Part shown: piece by piece, positions 1 through 11,812 of the stretch
How the letters are laid out: every line of letters begins with the position of its first letter
Position numbering within the stretch: the first letter of the stretch is position 1
Origin: Ascochyta rabiei
Taxonomy: Eukaryota > Ascomycota > Dothideomycetes > Pleosporales > Didymellaceae
Length of the DNA stretch: 64,000 nucleotides
Direction: 5' to 3'
Assembly: GCF_004011695.2 (NCBI RefSeq)
Contig: NC_082424.1
Coordinates: forward strand, 744,001-808,000
Made by a program: the position numbers and the translations under genes
Notes under the pieces: generated by a model
What the model was told of the DNA's origin: nothing
Database searches by the model: none
What the model saw: only the letters and a program-made list of their open reading frames with translations

Positions 1-171
1 TCGAAGCGAAAGACCAAAACCCATTCCCATAATGCACAATACTGTACCGCTCAAACGCCTAACTATGCAACGCTATGCTGTGCTCCAAACGCGGGTCTCT
101 GTTTGCACCCGGTCGTTGACCCTGTCTCGAAATCGCACCTCTTGGGAAATCATTAAGCGTGTATAACATTC

Positions 172-1387
172 TCAGTGTATGACGTTCTCTTCTTGGTCGA
201 AGACCACGCCCGTCTTTTCAGCGAACAGCTTCTGGATCGGGTAGGTGATGGCGTTCATGATGTTTTCGCGGTAGTCCAGCTTGACCAGGTGCTTCTCGAA
301 CCAGTAGTGGCGGATGAATTTGCCCTGGCAGTTGCTGATTTCGACGCCGGGGTAGCCGTTGGCCTCACCGCAGTCGAGCTCCTTGATGTTCTCCTCGTAG
401 TCGTAGCGGATGTACTCGCCAAACGCCGACTGCTCGTGGAACTTGGGCTGCTTCCACTGCGAGCAGTTGGGGTAGCGGACATCCTCGGGGCACTCGTGCC
501 ATGCCTTCAGGATGGGCATCACTTGCTTGTTATTCTGCACGATCATGAAGCCCGTGTTTGTGTAGGTGCGGTTGAAGCGGTCGGAGTTGAACTGCGGTTC
601 CTTGGGGTCCCATGGGTCTTTGGCCATGACGATGGAATGGTGAGGCTCGACTTTCCAGTAGTTCATCATCCACTCGATGGGGAGGTTCATGAAGCGGAAG
701 GTGGCGTCGGCATCGAGGAAGACGATGAACTTGTACTTCTTGATCAGATTGGCCAGCGCCGATGGCTTGATCCAGGTTGCGTGGCGGTCTTCGAATTCGC
801 TCGCGTGGACAAACTTGTAGTCGTAGCCGTGGATCTGGGCATAGGCGTAGTGGGCGAAGACACCGCCGGAGACGTGGTTGATGTTGCGCCACTCGTACTC
901 GCCCTTTTCGAACTTCTCAGTCGACTTCAGCGGCCTGGTGTCGAGATCCAGGATCAGGATGTCGTTGCCCATCTCCTTGGTGTAGCGCGGGTTCTCGGGG
1001 AGCATGATCTTGGTGCCATTGGGCTCGCGGATGAACGGCTCGGACGGCGATGTCCTCAACGGCTCGTACAGAATGCGCAGGATGTCGTTGATGTTTGGCG
1101 TTTTTGCGTCACTGAAGGTCCTGTTAGTCGTGGTCAGCAGTCATCCACTAGCGGGCGGATTCAACGCGGCCGGAGCAGTCAGGGGCCGACGGTTCTCCGT
1201 CGCAACAGGCTAGAAGGAAGTGCATGCAAACGTACATCTCAACGTGTGTCGAGCCAGAGCTGTGTGGGAACGGGATTCGCTCTGGACTGGACCAGGCCAA
1301 GAATCCGAAGACGAAGACGAGGACGAAGCCTGCGCTGCACGCGAGCGCAAACATGGGGCTGCGGGCGCCGGTCGATGGCAGCATCAT
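172..1387 (-). CDS. Type II membrane glycosyltransferase (DxD, nucleotide-sugar transferase fold)
   Basis: Two exons, 1387-1236 and 1120-172, give 366 residues. The intron (1121-1235) has donor GTACGT and acceptor AACAG, and the split codon restores frame as Met51. The start at 1387 is chosen because it supplies an N-terminal membrane anchor (about residues 12-32, FALACSAGFVLVFVFGFLAW), as expected of a Golgi type II enzyme. The catalytic part carries FLDADATF with D187-A-D189, a typical metal/nucleotide-sugar DxD site, followed by the TNTGFMIVQN stretch seen in fungal GT34-like galactosyl/mannosyl transferases. Donor sugar and acceptor cannot be read from the sequence, and GT34 membership is inference. 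The gene faces away from the window edge, and a tandem repeat sits about 90 bp upstream of the start codon. Confidence 0.8.
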
Positions 1388-1474
1388 GTTGAAGTCGTGC
1401 GTCCGGACTCCTCTTTGAACGGCAGGGGAACGACAGGAGGAGGGGGCGGCGATGACTGGGTGCGCAAGGGGGAG

Positions 1475-1592
1475 GCAGACAAGCAGTCAAGCAGACAAGC
1501 AGACAAGCAGTCAAGCAGACAAGCAGACAAGCAGTCAAGCAGACAAGCAGTCAAGCAGACAAGCAGACAAGCAGTCAAGCAGACAAGCAGTC
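1475..1592. repeat. Minisatellite, AGACAAGCAGTCAAGC-type unit
   Basis: A tandem array alternates AGACAAGC and AGTCAAGC words over about 118 bp. It lies 90-205 bp upstream of the glycosyltransferase start codon, so it is probably in its 5' UTR or promoter. Confidence 0.9.
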
Positions 1593-2629
1593 ATCCAACC
1601 GCCAACGGGCCCGGGGGGCTCAGCGCATTTTAAAGGACCCGTCGGCCGTCAGCCGTGCAGGAGCAGCGTGTCCGAGTCGGGGCGAAATTGCGCTTGGCGG
1701 AAGCCATCAGCCCTTTCGCGGCGTCGATGCACAACCCAGGGCCGGTTGTTAAGCTCCGTTCAGCAGCCCAGGTTACCTTGGCCGAGCGAAAGGGGCGAAT
1801 GAGACGGCGGGCTGAGCCCGGGCGCCCCTCAAGGCTCAAGGGCGACGTGGGTCTTGCATCTCACGGGAGCCGCCCAGCGCTGCCAAACCTCGTCAACGCA
1901 CGCACGCACGCACGCACGCACTTACTTTCCATGTGACTGCAGCAGTGCAGCGCCCGTCGGTCTGTCAGCACAAAAGGCAAGCGGCCCTGCAGCGCGTAGC
2001 CCTTGGACGGCGCCGCTGTTGGCACAACCGGACGCTTGCTGGCGGAGTGGCAAGGGTCCCAGTCCCAAGCGCGCCGTTCGAAAACTTGTTCTGACCAGGG
2101 TGGTTCGGGTGCAATTTCCCCGGATATTCTGCATTCTGCACCTCCTGAGTCCCTTCGGTGTGGGCGCATGGGCGCATCCTCAACAGTAAAACAGTAGCCC
2201 CATCAACACGGCTGCCCTCCAGAACATCTGCATAGTGCATACGAGCAACACAGATGAACGGCGTCGCTGTTCGCCGACACATGTCTTTGAGCCTCTTCAC
2301 TCCAGCAACCGGCCCTGCGCACCCCTTGCGTGCGGGTCGCAGTGCCCTTGCCGAAGAGCAAGGAAAGCAGGGGCATGACAGACATGATGTGCATCAACAG
2401 CAGCCGTGCTCGCCGTGCTCCGCTGAAGAGGGTCAGATGTACATGGCGCATGTGTCTAGGACAAGCGACATTCGCGCAAACCAAATCGGGTATTCTACGA
2501 AGGAGCTAGCACTTGGTGTTGCACCGCACACCATGCCAAACTAGACCTATACCGTGCAAGACCAAATACTAGCTCCTTCGTACATTCCCTCGCTCTTTCA
2601 TGTTCGTCACACCACCATCCATCAGTCTC
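1593..2629. other. Intergenic, no gene seen
   Basis: No reading frame with recognisable protein character was found on either strand. The stretch holds a short ACGC tetranucleotide run at 1896-1921 and a hairpin near 2496-2582, listed separately. Confidence 0.6.
2496..2582. repeat. Perfect 14-bp inverted repeat, potential hairpin
   Basis: TACGAAGGAGCTAG at 2496-2509 is matched by its exact reverse complement at 2569-2582. With a few mismatches the pairing extends inward (TTGGT 2513-2517 with ACCAA 2561-2565). It lies about 50 bp beyond the stop of the minus-strand F-box-like gene, so it could sit in that gene's 3' UTR or be a remnant of a small foldback element. Confidence 0.7.
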
Positions 2630-3709
2630 TCAAACTGACTCCTCGGGCCATCTCCCCATCAGTTCTGGTGCAAAGTTGACCATGTAGCAGACATCCTCCT
2701 CGTTCACCCTCCGCACTTCCAGCTCTTCAAGATTCCCCACAATGGCGTCAATACCATCCATGCCTTCCATTTCTTCGTCATCGACATCATCACTTTCACC
2801 AAGCTCTTCATCATCTAAAGCAGGCATGTGAAGGTACCCAGTCTTCTTGACCTCCACCTCCATCCCAGGCTCTGCCTCGTCCATGTCGAAGATCAGCTCG
2901 CCAAAACCCGAATCAGCTCTTTCGATCCTGACAAAATTTCCAACATCCATGGGCTCCTCATCGAAGAATTCCATGGGCGAGAATACATCAAGTTCCGACA
3001 GCGCAGAACCCAGCGATGACGGTGTCGAGCCGCCGTGCAAACACTCACGCTGGAGGTAGGCGGCGTCGTGCTCGTTGATACCAAAGGCTTGAAGGTGGGT
3101 AAGTGAGTAGTGACCAGTAAGCGGCCGCTCAAACGCCTCGCCTTGAACGGCGGTGAAAACCTCCAGCCTATCGCCAAACTCGCTTCGCAGATCATCAACA
3201 ACGCCGGCTGCGAACCAAGCATTCTCCAGTTCCACACGCACTTGCTTGGCGACGTCAAAGAGGAGCAGGGCGCGGAGAGCATGCGTGATAGGGTGCGTGT
3301 CGTGCAGGACCGAATCGTCGATGCGCGTCTGCAGAATCGGAGAAATCTTTGATGAAAACACAAGAGTGAGGACTTCCAGGTGGGTACCAGTACGGGTGAG
3401 GGCGACGATGGAGCGAGCCACTTCTCGAGTATCTGCCAGTTCGGGTCGGCCAATGCTTGTGCATAGAGTAAGCTGCCTGAGGTATGTTAGGTACCTGTCT
3501 GCCATCGGTGGCAGGATCGTGGCACCCTTTGAGTGGACAGCAGGAAGGGATACCGTGAAGGGATTGCGTTGGTAGTAGTATGATGCCGCTTCCTGGTGTA
3601 CAAGTGTGCATGTCCTCAGCACTGCAAGGCCATCTGTGCAAAGCTCGTCGTAGATGATGTTGCGCACCTCGGCGGGGAGATTGGTAAAACTGGTAAAGAT
3701 CGACATCAT
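2630..3709 (-). CDS. F-box/2EXR-like protein of unknown role
   Basis: A single exon encodes 359 residues from the first ATG (3709); the frame is open for 12 more codons upstream but has no ATG there. The N-terminus, FTNLPAEVRNIIYDEL, is the LPxEIRxxIY signature of the fungal F-box/2EXR-like family, proteins usually thought to be substrate adaptors or of unknown function. The middle is helical and leucine-rich. The last 100 residues are strongly acidic (runs of D/E around residues 295-345) and close with hydrophobic MVNFAPELMGRW. No other domain is recognisable. Partners and targets are unknown; only the N-terminal motif supports the call. Confidence 0.7.
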   Translation of the reverse strand: MMSIFTSFTNLPAEVRNIIYDELCTDGLAVLRTCTLVHQEAASYYYQRNPFTVSLPAVHSKGATILPPMADRYLTYLRQLTLCTSIGRPELADTREVARSIVALTRTGTHLEVLTLVFSSKISPILQTRIDDSVLHDTHPITHALRALLLFDVAKQVRVELENAWFAAGVVDDLRSEFGDRLEVFTAVQGEAFERPLTGHYSLTHLQAFGINEHDAAYLQRECLHGGSTPSSLGSALSELDVFSPMEFFDEEPMDVGNFVRIERADSGFGELIFDMDEAEPGMEVEVKKTGYLHMPALDDEELGESDDVDDEEMEGMDGIDAIVGNLEELEVRRVNEEDVCYMVNFAPELMGRWPEESV

Positions 3710-4922
3710 GATATCAGAATCCTGATGGTCTGGCAGTGCGCTCAAAGAGTTGGATCAAGTATCGATGGCGACAGTAACGATGAGCGGAGGAGGTGGATGA
3801 GGTAACGCGATGCTGTGTTCGTCAAGGCGAAACCGTCGACGCGTGATAATGAAGTGCGCCGAAGAAGGGAATCAAAATGATCTTCCAGACCGATGGGGCT
3901 GAGGTATTTGTAGTGGCAAGCGTGTTCAGAGATCAATCTTGAGCGCGCTCCGGTCAGATCAGTCGTGGAGAAAGGTGCTGCAAGATCATCCGTCGACTGC
4001 TACGGTACCGAGAAGCTGTGGGATATGCTACCGCTATGTACGCAGCCGAGAGTCCCAACACGCGAGGGTGCCAATAGGTGGAGGCTGCGAGTGCCTATAA
4101 GCGAACCGTAGATGGAGGACCATACACCCACTATGACTCAAGCGGTTGGCGCAGCACCCACACAGGCACCCAGAAAGGTCATGCGGGTACTCGTGACATG
4201 GCGTCCTAGTCGTAGGTTCTTGGAAGCTGGTGGTGGCTACGCGTCGTTGCCTTGCCTCAGGCAGGAGCTTGGGTGTGTGTAGACAGTTCGTCGAGCCAAT
4301 GACAATCGAAGAAAGATGTGCAAAGAGCCCTGAGAGATTGAATTGAATAGAACAGTCAAGTCCTCACTTGTATTGGGTGGGGTGTCTGCCTACGTATCCG
4401 GTCCGTCATGGTGTCACGTACAGCCAGGTCATTCGCGCGCTGTATCTTCTGAGCGTATACGAGGTTAGCATTCGAATCCGCAAATGGAGATGATTTGAGC
4501 CAACGCCTTTCATTAGTCGTGCTTTCCACCTCGAATGCTTCAGTGCAGACATCCACCTCGGATGTTCTCGATCTCTCCGCAAACGTCGTTGTGTTGCGGG
4601 AGGATCTGACCCATGTCACGGGCGGCCTCCTAGCCGTGACGCACAACCAACGTGGGAGTGAGGTGCTCGTGGATGAGCGTATCAAGGGAAGTACCGGTAA
4701 GTGTTGTTCGAGTGAGGTGTTGTGAGGACACGGGCGATGACGCCATCCAGGGTTCACCCCTCGGAAGGACAGGAAGGAGCGAGCTGCCCCTCCTCGGCGC
4801 GAAGAAAATGTTGACTCGCGCGACAGTGAATGCTGCAACGCGCTAGGCCTCTCTCTCGCACCTGCCATACTCGCAGTCTCCCCTGCCTTCTCTCTCGCAA
4901 CATCTCCCTCCCGTATCGCAAG
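3710..4922. other. Intergenic, no confident gene
   Basis: Lies between the divergent F-box-like and MTA phosphorylase genes, so both promoters should be here. An open frame on the minus strand (4356-4994) overlaps the MTA phosphorylase first exon and intron and looks non-coding. Confidence 0.5.
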
Positions 4923-5926
4923 ATGGCCGGCGTTCCCAGCAGCTACGATGGTGCGCACCTTCCCCGCCGCACCCCGCGTCAACAGCGTCAACACGACTAA
5001 CAGCAGAGACAGCGCCCGTCCACATCGCCGTAATTGGCGGCACTGGCATCCAGTCGCTGCCTGGCTTCAGGCTTGCTGCGACTCTGGACGTCGACACGCC
5101 GTGGGGCAAGCCGTCGTCGCCCATCAGCATCCTGCACCACCCCTCGCCCTCGACCGGCCAGGACGTGCCCATTGCCTTCCTCTCGCGTCACGGCCTCTCC
5201 CACGAGCTTGCCCCGCACGAGGTCAAGAACCAGGCCAACATCGCCGCTCTGCGACACCTCGGCGTGCGCACCATCATCGCCTTCTCCGCCGTCGGCTCGC
5301 TGCAGGAGGAGGTCCGCCCGCGCGACTTTGTAGTGCCCGACCAGATCATCGACCGCACCAAGGGCATCCGCCCCTTCACCTACTTCGAAAAGGGCATGGT
5401 TGGCCACGTGGGCTTCGGCGACCCCTTCGACTCCAAGCTGGCGGACCTTGTGCGCAAGTGCGGCCACAGCCTGGAGGGCGAGGGCGTCACGCTGCACGAC
5501 AAGGGCACCATCATCTGCATGGAGGGGCCGCAGTTCAGCACCCGTGCAGAGTCCAACATGTACCGCAGCTGGGGCGGCACCGTCATCAACATGTCTGCTC
5601 TGCCCGAGGCCAAGCTGGCGCGAGAGGCCGAGATTGCCTACCAGATGATCTGCATGGCGACCGACTACGACTGCTGGAGGGGCGCCGAGGGCGAGGACGT
5701 CAACGTCGAAATGGTCATGGGCCACATGAAGGCCAACGCGGACAACGCAAGGCGCTTTGTCGGTGCCGTCTTGAACGACCTGAGCAAGGAGGAGCATGCC
5801 GAGCTGGTGCAGGGCAAGCACCTTGAGAACCAGACAAGATTCGCAGGCTCCATGACCAAGAAGGAGGCTCGTGGGCAGGAAACTGAGAAGAAGCTGCAGT
5901 GGCTCTTCCCCGGCTACTTTGACTGA
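4923..5926 (+). CDS. MEU1: S-methyl-5'-thioadenosine phosphorylase
   Basis: Splits 5'-methylthioadenosine with phosphate into adenine and 5-methylthioribose-1-phosphate, in the cytosolic methionine salvage route that recycles the by-product of polyamine synthesis. A short first exon (4923-4950) starts MAGVPSSYD; the intron begins GTGCGC at 4951 and ends at a tandem acceptor near 5006, after the branch site GACTAAC. The second exon runs to 5926, giving about 314-316 residues, normal for the family. Visible signatures are IAVIGGTGI near the N-terminus, FLSRHG, GPQFSTRAESNMYR and the NMSALPEAKLAREAEI stretch, which together are typical of MTAP rather than of inosine/guanosine phosphorylases. The next genes on both sides are unrelated. 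Confidence 0.93.
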
Positions 5927-6761
5927 GCAGGCCACGAGCGCAAGACTGTCCTGCTAGCAAGTACCACGACATGCAACCATAGACTTGGGTCTCAACTACC
6001 CGCGAAAAGCATTACAAATCTCAAGTCCAATGCAGCTTGGCGCACACAGCAGCCTTGCTTCCGCCCAATTCACCCAGTCAACGCTGCACCCTCTTTGGGC
6101 AGGTCATGATCAACAGCTTTCCATCGAACAGCGAGTATCGACATCATCGAAATGCGGGAAGGAACATCGATAGGTACCCGCATCCATCGTCCAATGCATG
6201 ATGCGCCGCGGACTGATCTCTCAGACCAAACTCATTGCACCTTCCCGATTCGGCTAGCATGACACGCACCATCGATGAACCACCAAGCTCTGAACGTTGA
6301 CTAACACCAAAGCAACCAGAACTTGTTCAGTCAACGGCACATCATCGCACTTGCAGTCCTGTCGTGATCGCTGTCAAACTAGAAAGGTAACACAAACGTT
6401 GCGATGCATGCCACAACAACGACTTTGCGTAATACAAGTGACAAGTCGGCGAAGCAGATTCAGTATTGCGTGCATATGTGCCGAAGTTGATTGTGAGAAC
6501 CCTTGGACAACAGACCTTACCTTCCTTATCGCGCAGATCGACATACCTCCGGCGTCGCTAATTCCCGCGGGGAGGCAATCCACAGCATCCTTGTATGACG
6601 GGTAACGGCCGGCAGTCCCACACTACGTAGGTGCAGGTAGCCATAACGACCACATCTATAAGAACTCTTGTGGCGGTCGCAAGACGAGACTCCGCCCGAT
6701 TGTCTTCCAACCATCACGTGCCTTGTCCTTCCAACGGGCGACGTCCAATATCATCGGCATC
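5927..6761. other. Intergenic, nothing recognised
   Basis: Between MTA phosphorylase and the amidase, both on the plus strand. It must hold the 3' end of the first and the promoter of the second. No gene, repeat or RNA was recognised. Confidence 0.5.
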
Positions 6762-8577
6762 ATGGTCTCAGCTTGGTTCGTTGCGAGGGTTTCTGTGGCA
6801 TTTGCGCCCTTGGCCAGCGTCGTCGCTCAGTATGCTACACCTCCAGTGCTGCCTGAGCTCTTGGATGCAACTGGAGACGAACTTGTCTCTGGGCTAGAAG
6901 CCGGCGACTTCACGAGTCTGGATCTGGTTCAGGTGCGTAGCTCGTACATGGTCTTCATATCAGAAACTGACCAACCACAGGCCTACGTAGGACGTATACT
7001 CGAGGTCAACTCGACCCTTCATATGGTCACCGAGATCAACCCAGATGCCTGGAAGATAGCAAAGGAGCTGGATGAGGAGCGTGCGTGTGGCAAGATTCGA
7101 GGGTAAGTCAGAAACCACTGAGTGCTGAAGATCGATATTAACCCTCCGTACAGCCCTCTTCACGGACTTCCGATTCTCATCAAGAACAACATCGCCACTG
7201 CCGACGAGATGAACAACACCGCTGGCTCGTTTTCGTTACTTGGAGCCAAGGCTCCCCGCGATGCAACAGTTGCTGCCAAACTCCGTGCTGCAGGTGCGAT
7301 TCTTCTCGGCAAGACCAATCTGTCTCAATGGGCCAACTACCGCTCTGCAAACTCATCCAACGGATGGTCTGCCTACGGTGGCCAGACGTACGGTGCTTAC
7401 TATCCTGGTCAAGATCCCAGCGGCAGCAGCAGTGGAAGTGGTGTTTCAGCCAGTCTAGGCTTGGCGTTTGGCACTTTGGGCACAGAGACTGATGGCAGCA
7501 TCGTGTCACCAAGCGAGTTGAACAACGTTGTTGGCATCAAGCCTACAGTAAGAGCCGTCAGTATTGCAAAGTAGGACGGAGCTGATAGTGACTTAGGTCG
7601 GCCTGACTAGTAGAGCCCTGGTGATTCCCATCTCAGAACACCAGGACACCGTTGGACCGATAGCTCGTACCGTCAAAGACGCCGCTTACATCTTGCAAGC
7701 CATTGCGGGCCCGGACCAGTACGACAATTACACCTCCGCCATTCCGTGGGCTTCCCACTCTACCAATGCGACTGTCCCGAACTATGTCGCGGCTTGCAAG
7801 CTCGACGCTCTTGCTGGCAAGCGCATCGGTATCCCACGCAACGCCCTCGGTTCCCGCAATGTCATATCTGCGCCCATCTTCGATGCTTTTGACGCCGCTA
7901 TTGCCGTCCTGCGTGAGGCCGGCGCCATCGTCGTCGACAACACAAACTACACTGCCTACGCTGCCTATCTGAACTCCACAGCTGAGAACATTGTCCTTGC
8001 CGGCGACTTTGGCCCGAACCTTGCTGCCTATCTCGCGCAATTGACATACAATCCCACCGACGTCAATGATCTCGAGGAGGTACGCAACTTCACGCAAACC
8101 TTCCCTGCTGAGGAATACCCCAGCCGCGATACTGCGGTCTTCGACACCGCGCTTGCTCTGAACTTCACCAACACGAGCCCTCAGTTCTGGGCCGCCTACC
8201 AGGAGGATCTCTTTCTCGGCGGACCAGGCGGCATCCTCGGTGCGCTGGCAAACTACAATCTCGACGCTGTTGTGGTGCCCACGTTCACCGCATCATCCAT
8301 CTCCGCCATCATCGGCGCTCCCATCGTCACCGTTCCTCTCGGGGCCTATCCGTCCAACACGACCGTCATCCCGAACGCACGGGGAAATCTGAATGCCACC
8401 GCGCCCAACATTCCGTTCGGTATTGCGTTTGCGGGCAAGCACTGGAGTGAGGAGAGCCTGATTGGCTTCGCGTATGCGTACGAGCAGCGGACGCATGTCA
8501 GGACAAAAGTGAAGCCGTATGTCCAGCCCAGCATCGAGTTGGCTGGTGTTTTGGGAAACAAAACAAGCAAAGTCTAA
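6762..8577 (+). CDS. Secreted amidase-signature hydrolase
   Basis: Four exons (6762-6932, 6981-7102, 7154-7547, 7597-8577) encode 555 residues; the introns are 48, 51 and 49 bp with GTGCGT, GTAAGT and GTAAGA donors, and all phases agree. The Ser-cisSer-Lys triad is visible: Lys108 in LPILIKNN, Ser189 in SGSSSGSG, and nucleophile Ser213 in TETDGSIVSP, with the usual 24-residue gap between the two serines. The N-terminus (MVSAWFVARVSVAFAPLASVVAQ) resembles a signal peptide, and several N-x-S/T sites suit secretion. The family hydrolyses amide bonds (fatty amides, aryl amides, peptide amides or glutamine); the substrate here is unknown. It is adjacent to, and convergent with, a secreted pectate lyase. 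Confidence 0.9.
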
Positions 8578-8927
8578 CAGAGATGGGAGGTGGCACGTGA
8601 TATCACTCTTGGCATGATTGGACAAGTATTCGCTGCGGTATTTTGCTTAAAACAATGGATAAGATGTTAGTCCTGTGGAACGTACACCACGACAAGAGTG
8701 GTGAAATCTCACACTTCGACTGCGACGTGGGCTTGTGAAGTCGGAACGAAGCTATTGTGTTGCCGCATGTCACCAAGGCAGGCAAGGCAGGAAGACCTTG
8801 TACATGGGAACTGTGGGTGGAAGCCGAATTCAATATATACAGGTGCTTCAACCGTAGCAAACGGCGGCTATATACACACCAGACACCTTGCAAATCCATC
8901 ACCGCAACACTCCCCTCGGCGCGCCAC
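8578..8927. other. Convergent intergenic, 3' ends of amidase and pectate lyase
   Basis: About 350 bp between two convergent genes. No separate gene was seen. Confidence 0.5.
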
Positions 8928-9727
8928 CTAGCAGCTCTTCGTGAACCCGCTGGTCGTGCAGAGCGTTCCATCCGGCCCCGAACCAAGCTTGGTCGAGCTG
9001 CCACTGCCCTTGACGACGCCCTTGTAGCGATCGCAGCTCTTGTTGTTGCTCTGGCACGAGTCGATGATCTTGCAAGTATCGCCAAAGTTGGTATTGATGC
9101 CGCACAGCACGCCGCCGTCCCTTGCCGTCACGCCCTCGAGGATGATGTTGCGCGGGCCGCCATTTGCGGTGCAGTCGCCGCAGCTGCGGATCAGCTTACC
9201 GTAGTCTTCAGCGTAGAAGTCCTTGATGCTGACGGTGCCACGACCGTTGAACTGGAAGATCTTGTCGGCGGCGCCTAGGCCGCGGTTAGTCGTTTTGGGG
9301 CTGTTTGCCTGGCCTGGCTCGGTAACGTACCCTTTGCTCCTCCGCCGATGACGCGCGATGTCTTCCCTGCGGGCTGCTTGAATGTCGCCGCGTCTTCGCA
9401 CACGTCCTCCCACCATACGTTTTCGAGCGTGCAGGCGCCGCGGCAGTGGATGCCTTCGGCTTGCGCCTTGGACAGGATTACGTTCTTGATCGTGGCCCCG
9501 TCTTCGGCGATGAACATGGCGGCTGCTTCGTCGGTTTCCGTCTGGTCCTGGCACGTGTCTGGAGAGCGGCTGTAGCGTACCATCTTGCCGTCAAAGACGG
9601 TGCCGGCAGGGATGAGCTTCGCGGCTGGGAGGCCGGTTGATGAAGCAGGCGTGGGGAAAGCTGTTGCAGTTGGGGCCGCAAGCGCGGTGCCTAGAAAAAG
9701 AGCAACGGCTGCGAGTGTGGCCTTCAT
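8928..9727 (-). CDS. Secreted pectate lyase, family PL3
   Basis: Cleaves de-esterified pectin in plant cell walls by calcium-dependent beta-elimination. Exons 9727-9331 and 9274-8928 give 247 residues, the usual size for PL3; the 56-bp intron (donor GTACGT, branch ACTAAC, acceptor CTAG) is phase 1 and restores the frame as Gly. The N-terminus is a clear signal peptide (MKATLAAVALFLGTALAAP). Family marks are the many cysteines, the GTVFDGKMVRY start of the parallel beta-helix, the stretch NVWWEDVCEDAATF, and the IRSCGDC and TARDGG segments. A TATA box lies about 80 bp upstream of the start codon. Likely host- or substrate-induced, which is inference from the family. Confidence 0.94.
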
Positions 9728-9804
9728 TGCAAAGATGGACTGGCTTGAGGTGGGACGGTAGTGAGGTTGACCATGTAAAGGATCTCAGTGTTGCCTGGTA
9801 GTAA

Positions 9805-9812
9805 TATATATA
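9805..9812 (-). promoter_or_regulatory. TATA box of the pectate lyase gene
   Basis: TATATATA is placed about 78 bp upstream of the minus-strand start codon at 9727, a normal position for a fungal core promoter. Confidence 0.55.
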
Positions 9813-11812
9813 CCATTCACCATAATACATCTACACACTCATGATATCGTTCACCTGGCTAGTATCTGATGGAGTCATGGAGATCCAGCTTGCCATTCGT
9901 GGAACCGATGCGGTCTTCGATATTGCCTCAGTTCCTCCAATGGGGGCCTTCGATGTTACTTGCAATTGCCCCATGGGGCAAACCTACATTGCGTCTCAGT
10001 GTCGTGGAACTCGTACAAGTCAAAACAATTGTCGGCCGGCGCTCTGCATGCATTGTGATATTCCTCCAATAGAGAGATTATACAGTACGAAGCTAGGATC
10101 TGTCAACCCCAGATTTAGAGAGGAGCACTGCGACCCTGATCGGATCTGACAATGCGGCTGGCCGATTCGGGCAAAAGTGCAATCAACACTCAACGCATAA
10201 TTGGCCAGCAAAGCGTAGGCCAAGAGAAGAGAACGTCGCAGACTGGTCAACAACACTATACAAGACAAATCGAAGCAATTTATCGTGGCTGCTTCCAAGA
10301 CGGACCCCGCAAAGATTTTCCGGGGTTGACGCTGTGGGTGCAGGGAAGCTTGGGGAGGCGCATGTCTTTTCCCCGCTGAATCGAGTCGGTACTGACGATG
10401 GCTGGCGGTCTGGACTGTTTATCAAGATTGACGTCTGCTGCAGGCACTTCCTGGTCGTAGAGCAGCTTCTTCCAGAACAGAAACCTAAGCTCGTTGCGTG
10501 TTGCTGCGGTACAAGTAAACGCCACTCGCGCGCCGGAATGTAAAAGTCAAAAGAGGGAGAAAGCGTGTCTTGGTGAAGTGCGGTTGGTTGTAGAGAAGGC
10601 CGGGGATTATGCAGCGGCCCCTGATAGGATGCGGTTGGTCGGTTAGTCAGCCGCTCTTTCTCCTTCACACAGCTTCCGTCCATCTTCGTCAACACTGCAT
10701 CGATGCACACCAAGATCTGTGCCCCTATCGCGTATTGATTCTCGCAACACGATGTTCAACGTCACTGTCTCTGTTCTGGACCATCCTTCAGCATTCGGAG
10801 CCCTCGTTTTCGCAAAGGTTTTGGCGCCCTAGCACCTCGCTGCTCCTTCGTGGTAATACAGAATGCGGAGGTAGGAGAAGGGTGGGTACGCCGATGAGCG
10901 CGACTTTGCGGATGTACTGTACTTGCTCTGAAGACATGGTGTAGATGGAACTTTGGTGAGATACTGTGAGATGCTTTGTCACTGTGTAGCCTCTACTGAC
11001 TTCTTTACATCGTTCACTTTTATGGCTTCCATCTTCCATCACGAGCATCTTTACACATTTTCCCAATGTGGTAACACACTAAACTTGCGTCGTACTCGAG
11101 GTGGAGGCCCATCTACCCCAAACCACCGACTCGGCTTTAACGGAGTTACGCCAGCTACACACTCAACGACTATGATATCGTACACTCGTGCGCGTCGGGC
11201 TTGTTGTTGCTCCGCCGAGTATCACGGCCTACTTTACGCGAAGTGGTGTTTGACCCTCTCGGAGAGCAGCGGAGTCATGCAAGGATAACCATGAAAGGTT
11301 CTGTATCGGGATCCCTGCCGGTTCCACGACAAGAAGGTAATGCTTGCGACGTGCTTCATGGATGCCTCAGCCAAGGACTTCGGTTTGTGTTGTGTTTGAC
11401 AGATCGCTTAAGCACGCTGATGCGCTTGCGTGGATCTTCGTGTTGTTGAGGCGAAGTATGACGGACGTAGTGGATGCAAGTGGGGCTAGTATGAGATAAG
11501 GATGAACACCATGACGTCGCGAAAATCTTGCACTTTTTCGTTTCTTGAGCGTTTCAGGGTCTTTGAGGGAGCCCTAGTAAGATGTCGACGGTGTGAGTAT
11601 TGGACGCAAAGGGAGGGTGAAGACATTGTTTGAACAGTTGTAAATGTGTGAAATTGTGAAAATCTAGCGTGATGCAACGCTTTCTATCGCTAAAGTTCAT
11701 GACTTTTCCAAACGCCTGTCGCCGTCTATGCCTCGTATCTGAATATTAGGTGGTATATCTCTCCCAAGTATAGGTTATCCAAACCTCAATCGCTCAATCG
11801 CTAACGAAACAT
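9813..11812. other. Long intergenic stretch without a recognised gene
   Basis: About 2 kb between the pectate lyase promoter and the 3' end of mannitol dehydrogenase. The open frames here (for example 10183-10713 on the minus strand) have no recognisable motif or plausible start context. No repeat was seen. Confidence 0.5.

Noticed and set aside
175..1392. Long plus-strand open frame opposite the glycosyltransferase
   Set aside because: It is the antisense shadow of a real gene with a recognisable DxD domain. Its composition (Val/Leu/Asp-rich) is typical of reversed GC-rich codons.
4356..4994. 212-codon minus-strand open frame
   Set aside because: Overlaps the first exon and intron of MTA phosphorylase, and its Arg/Ser/Thr-rich content has no domain.
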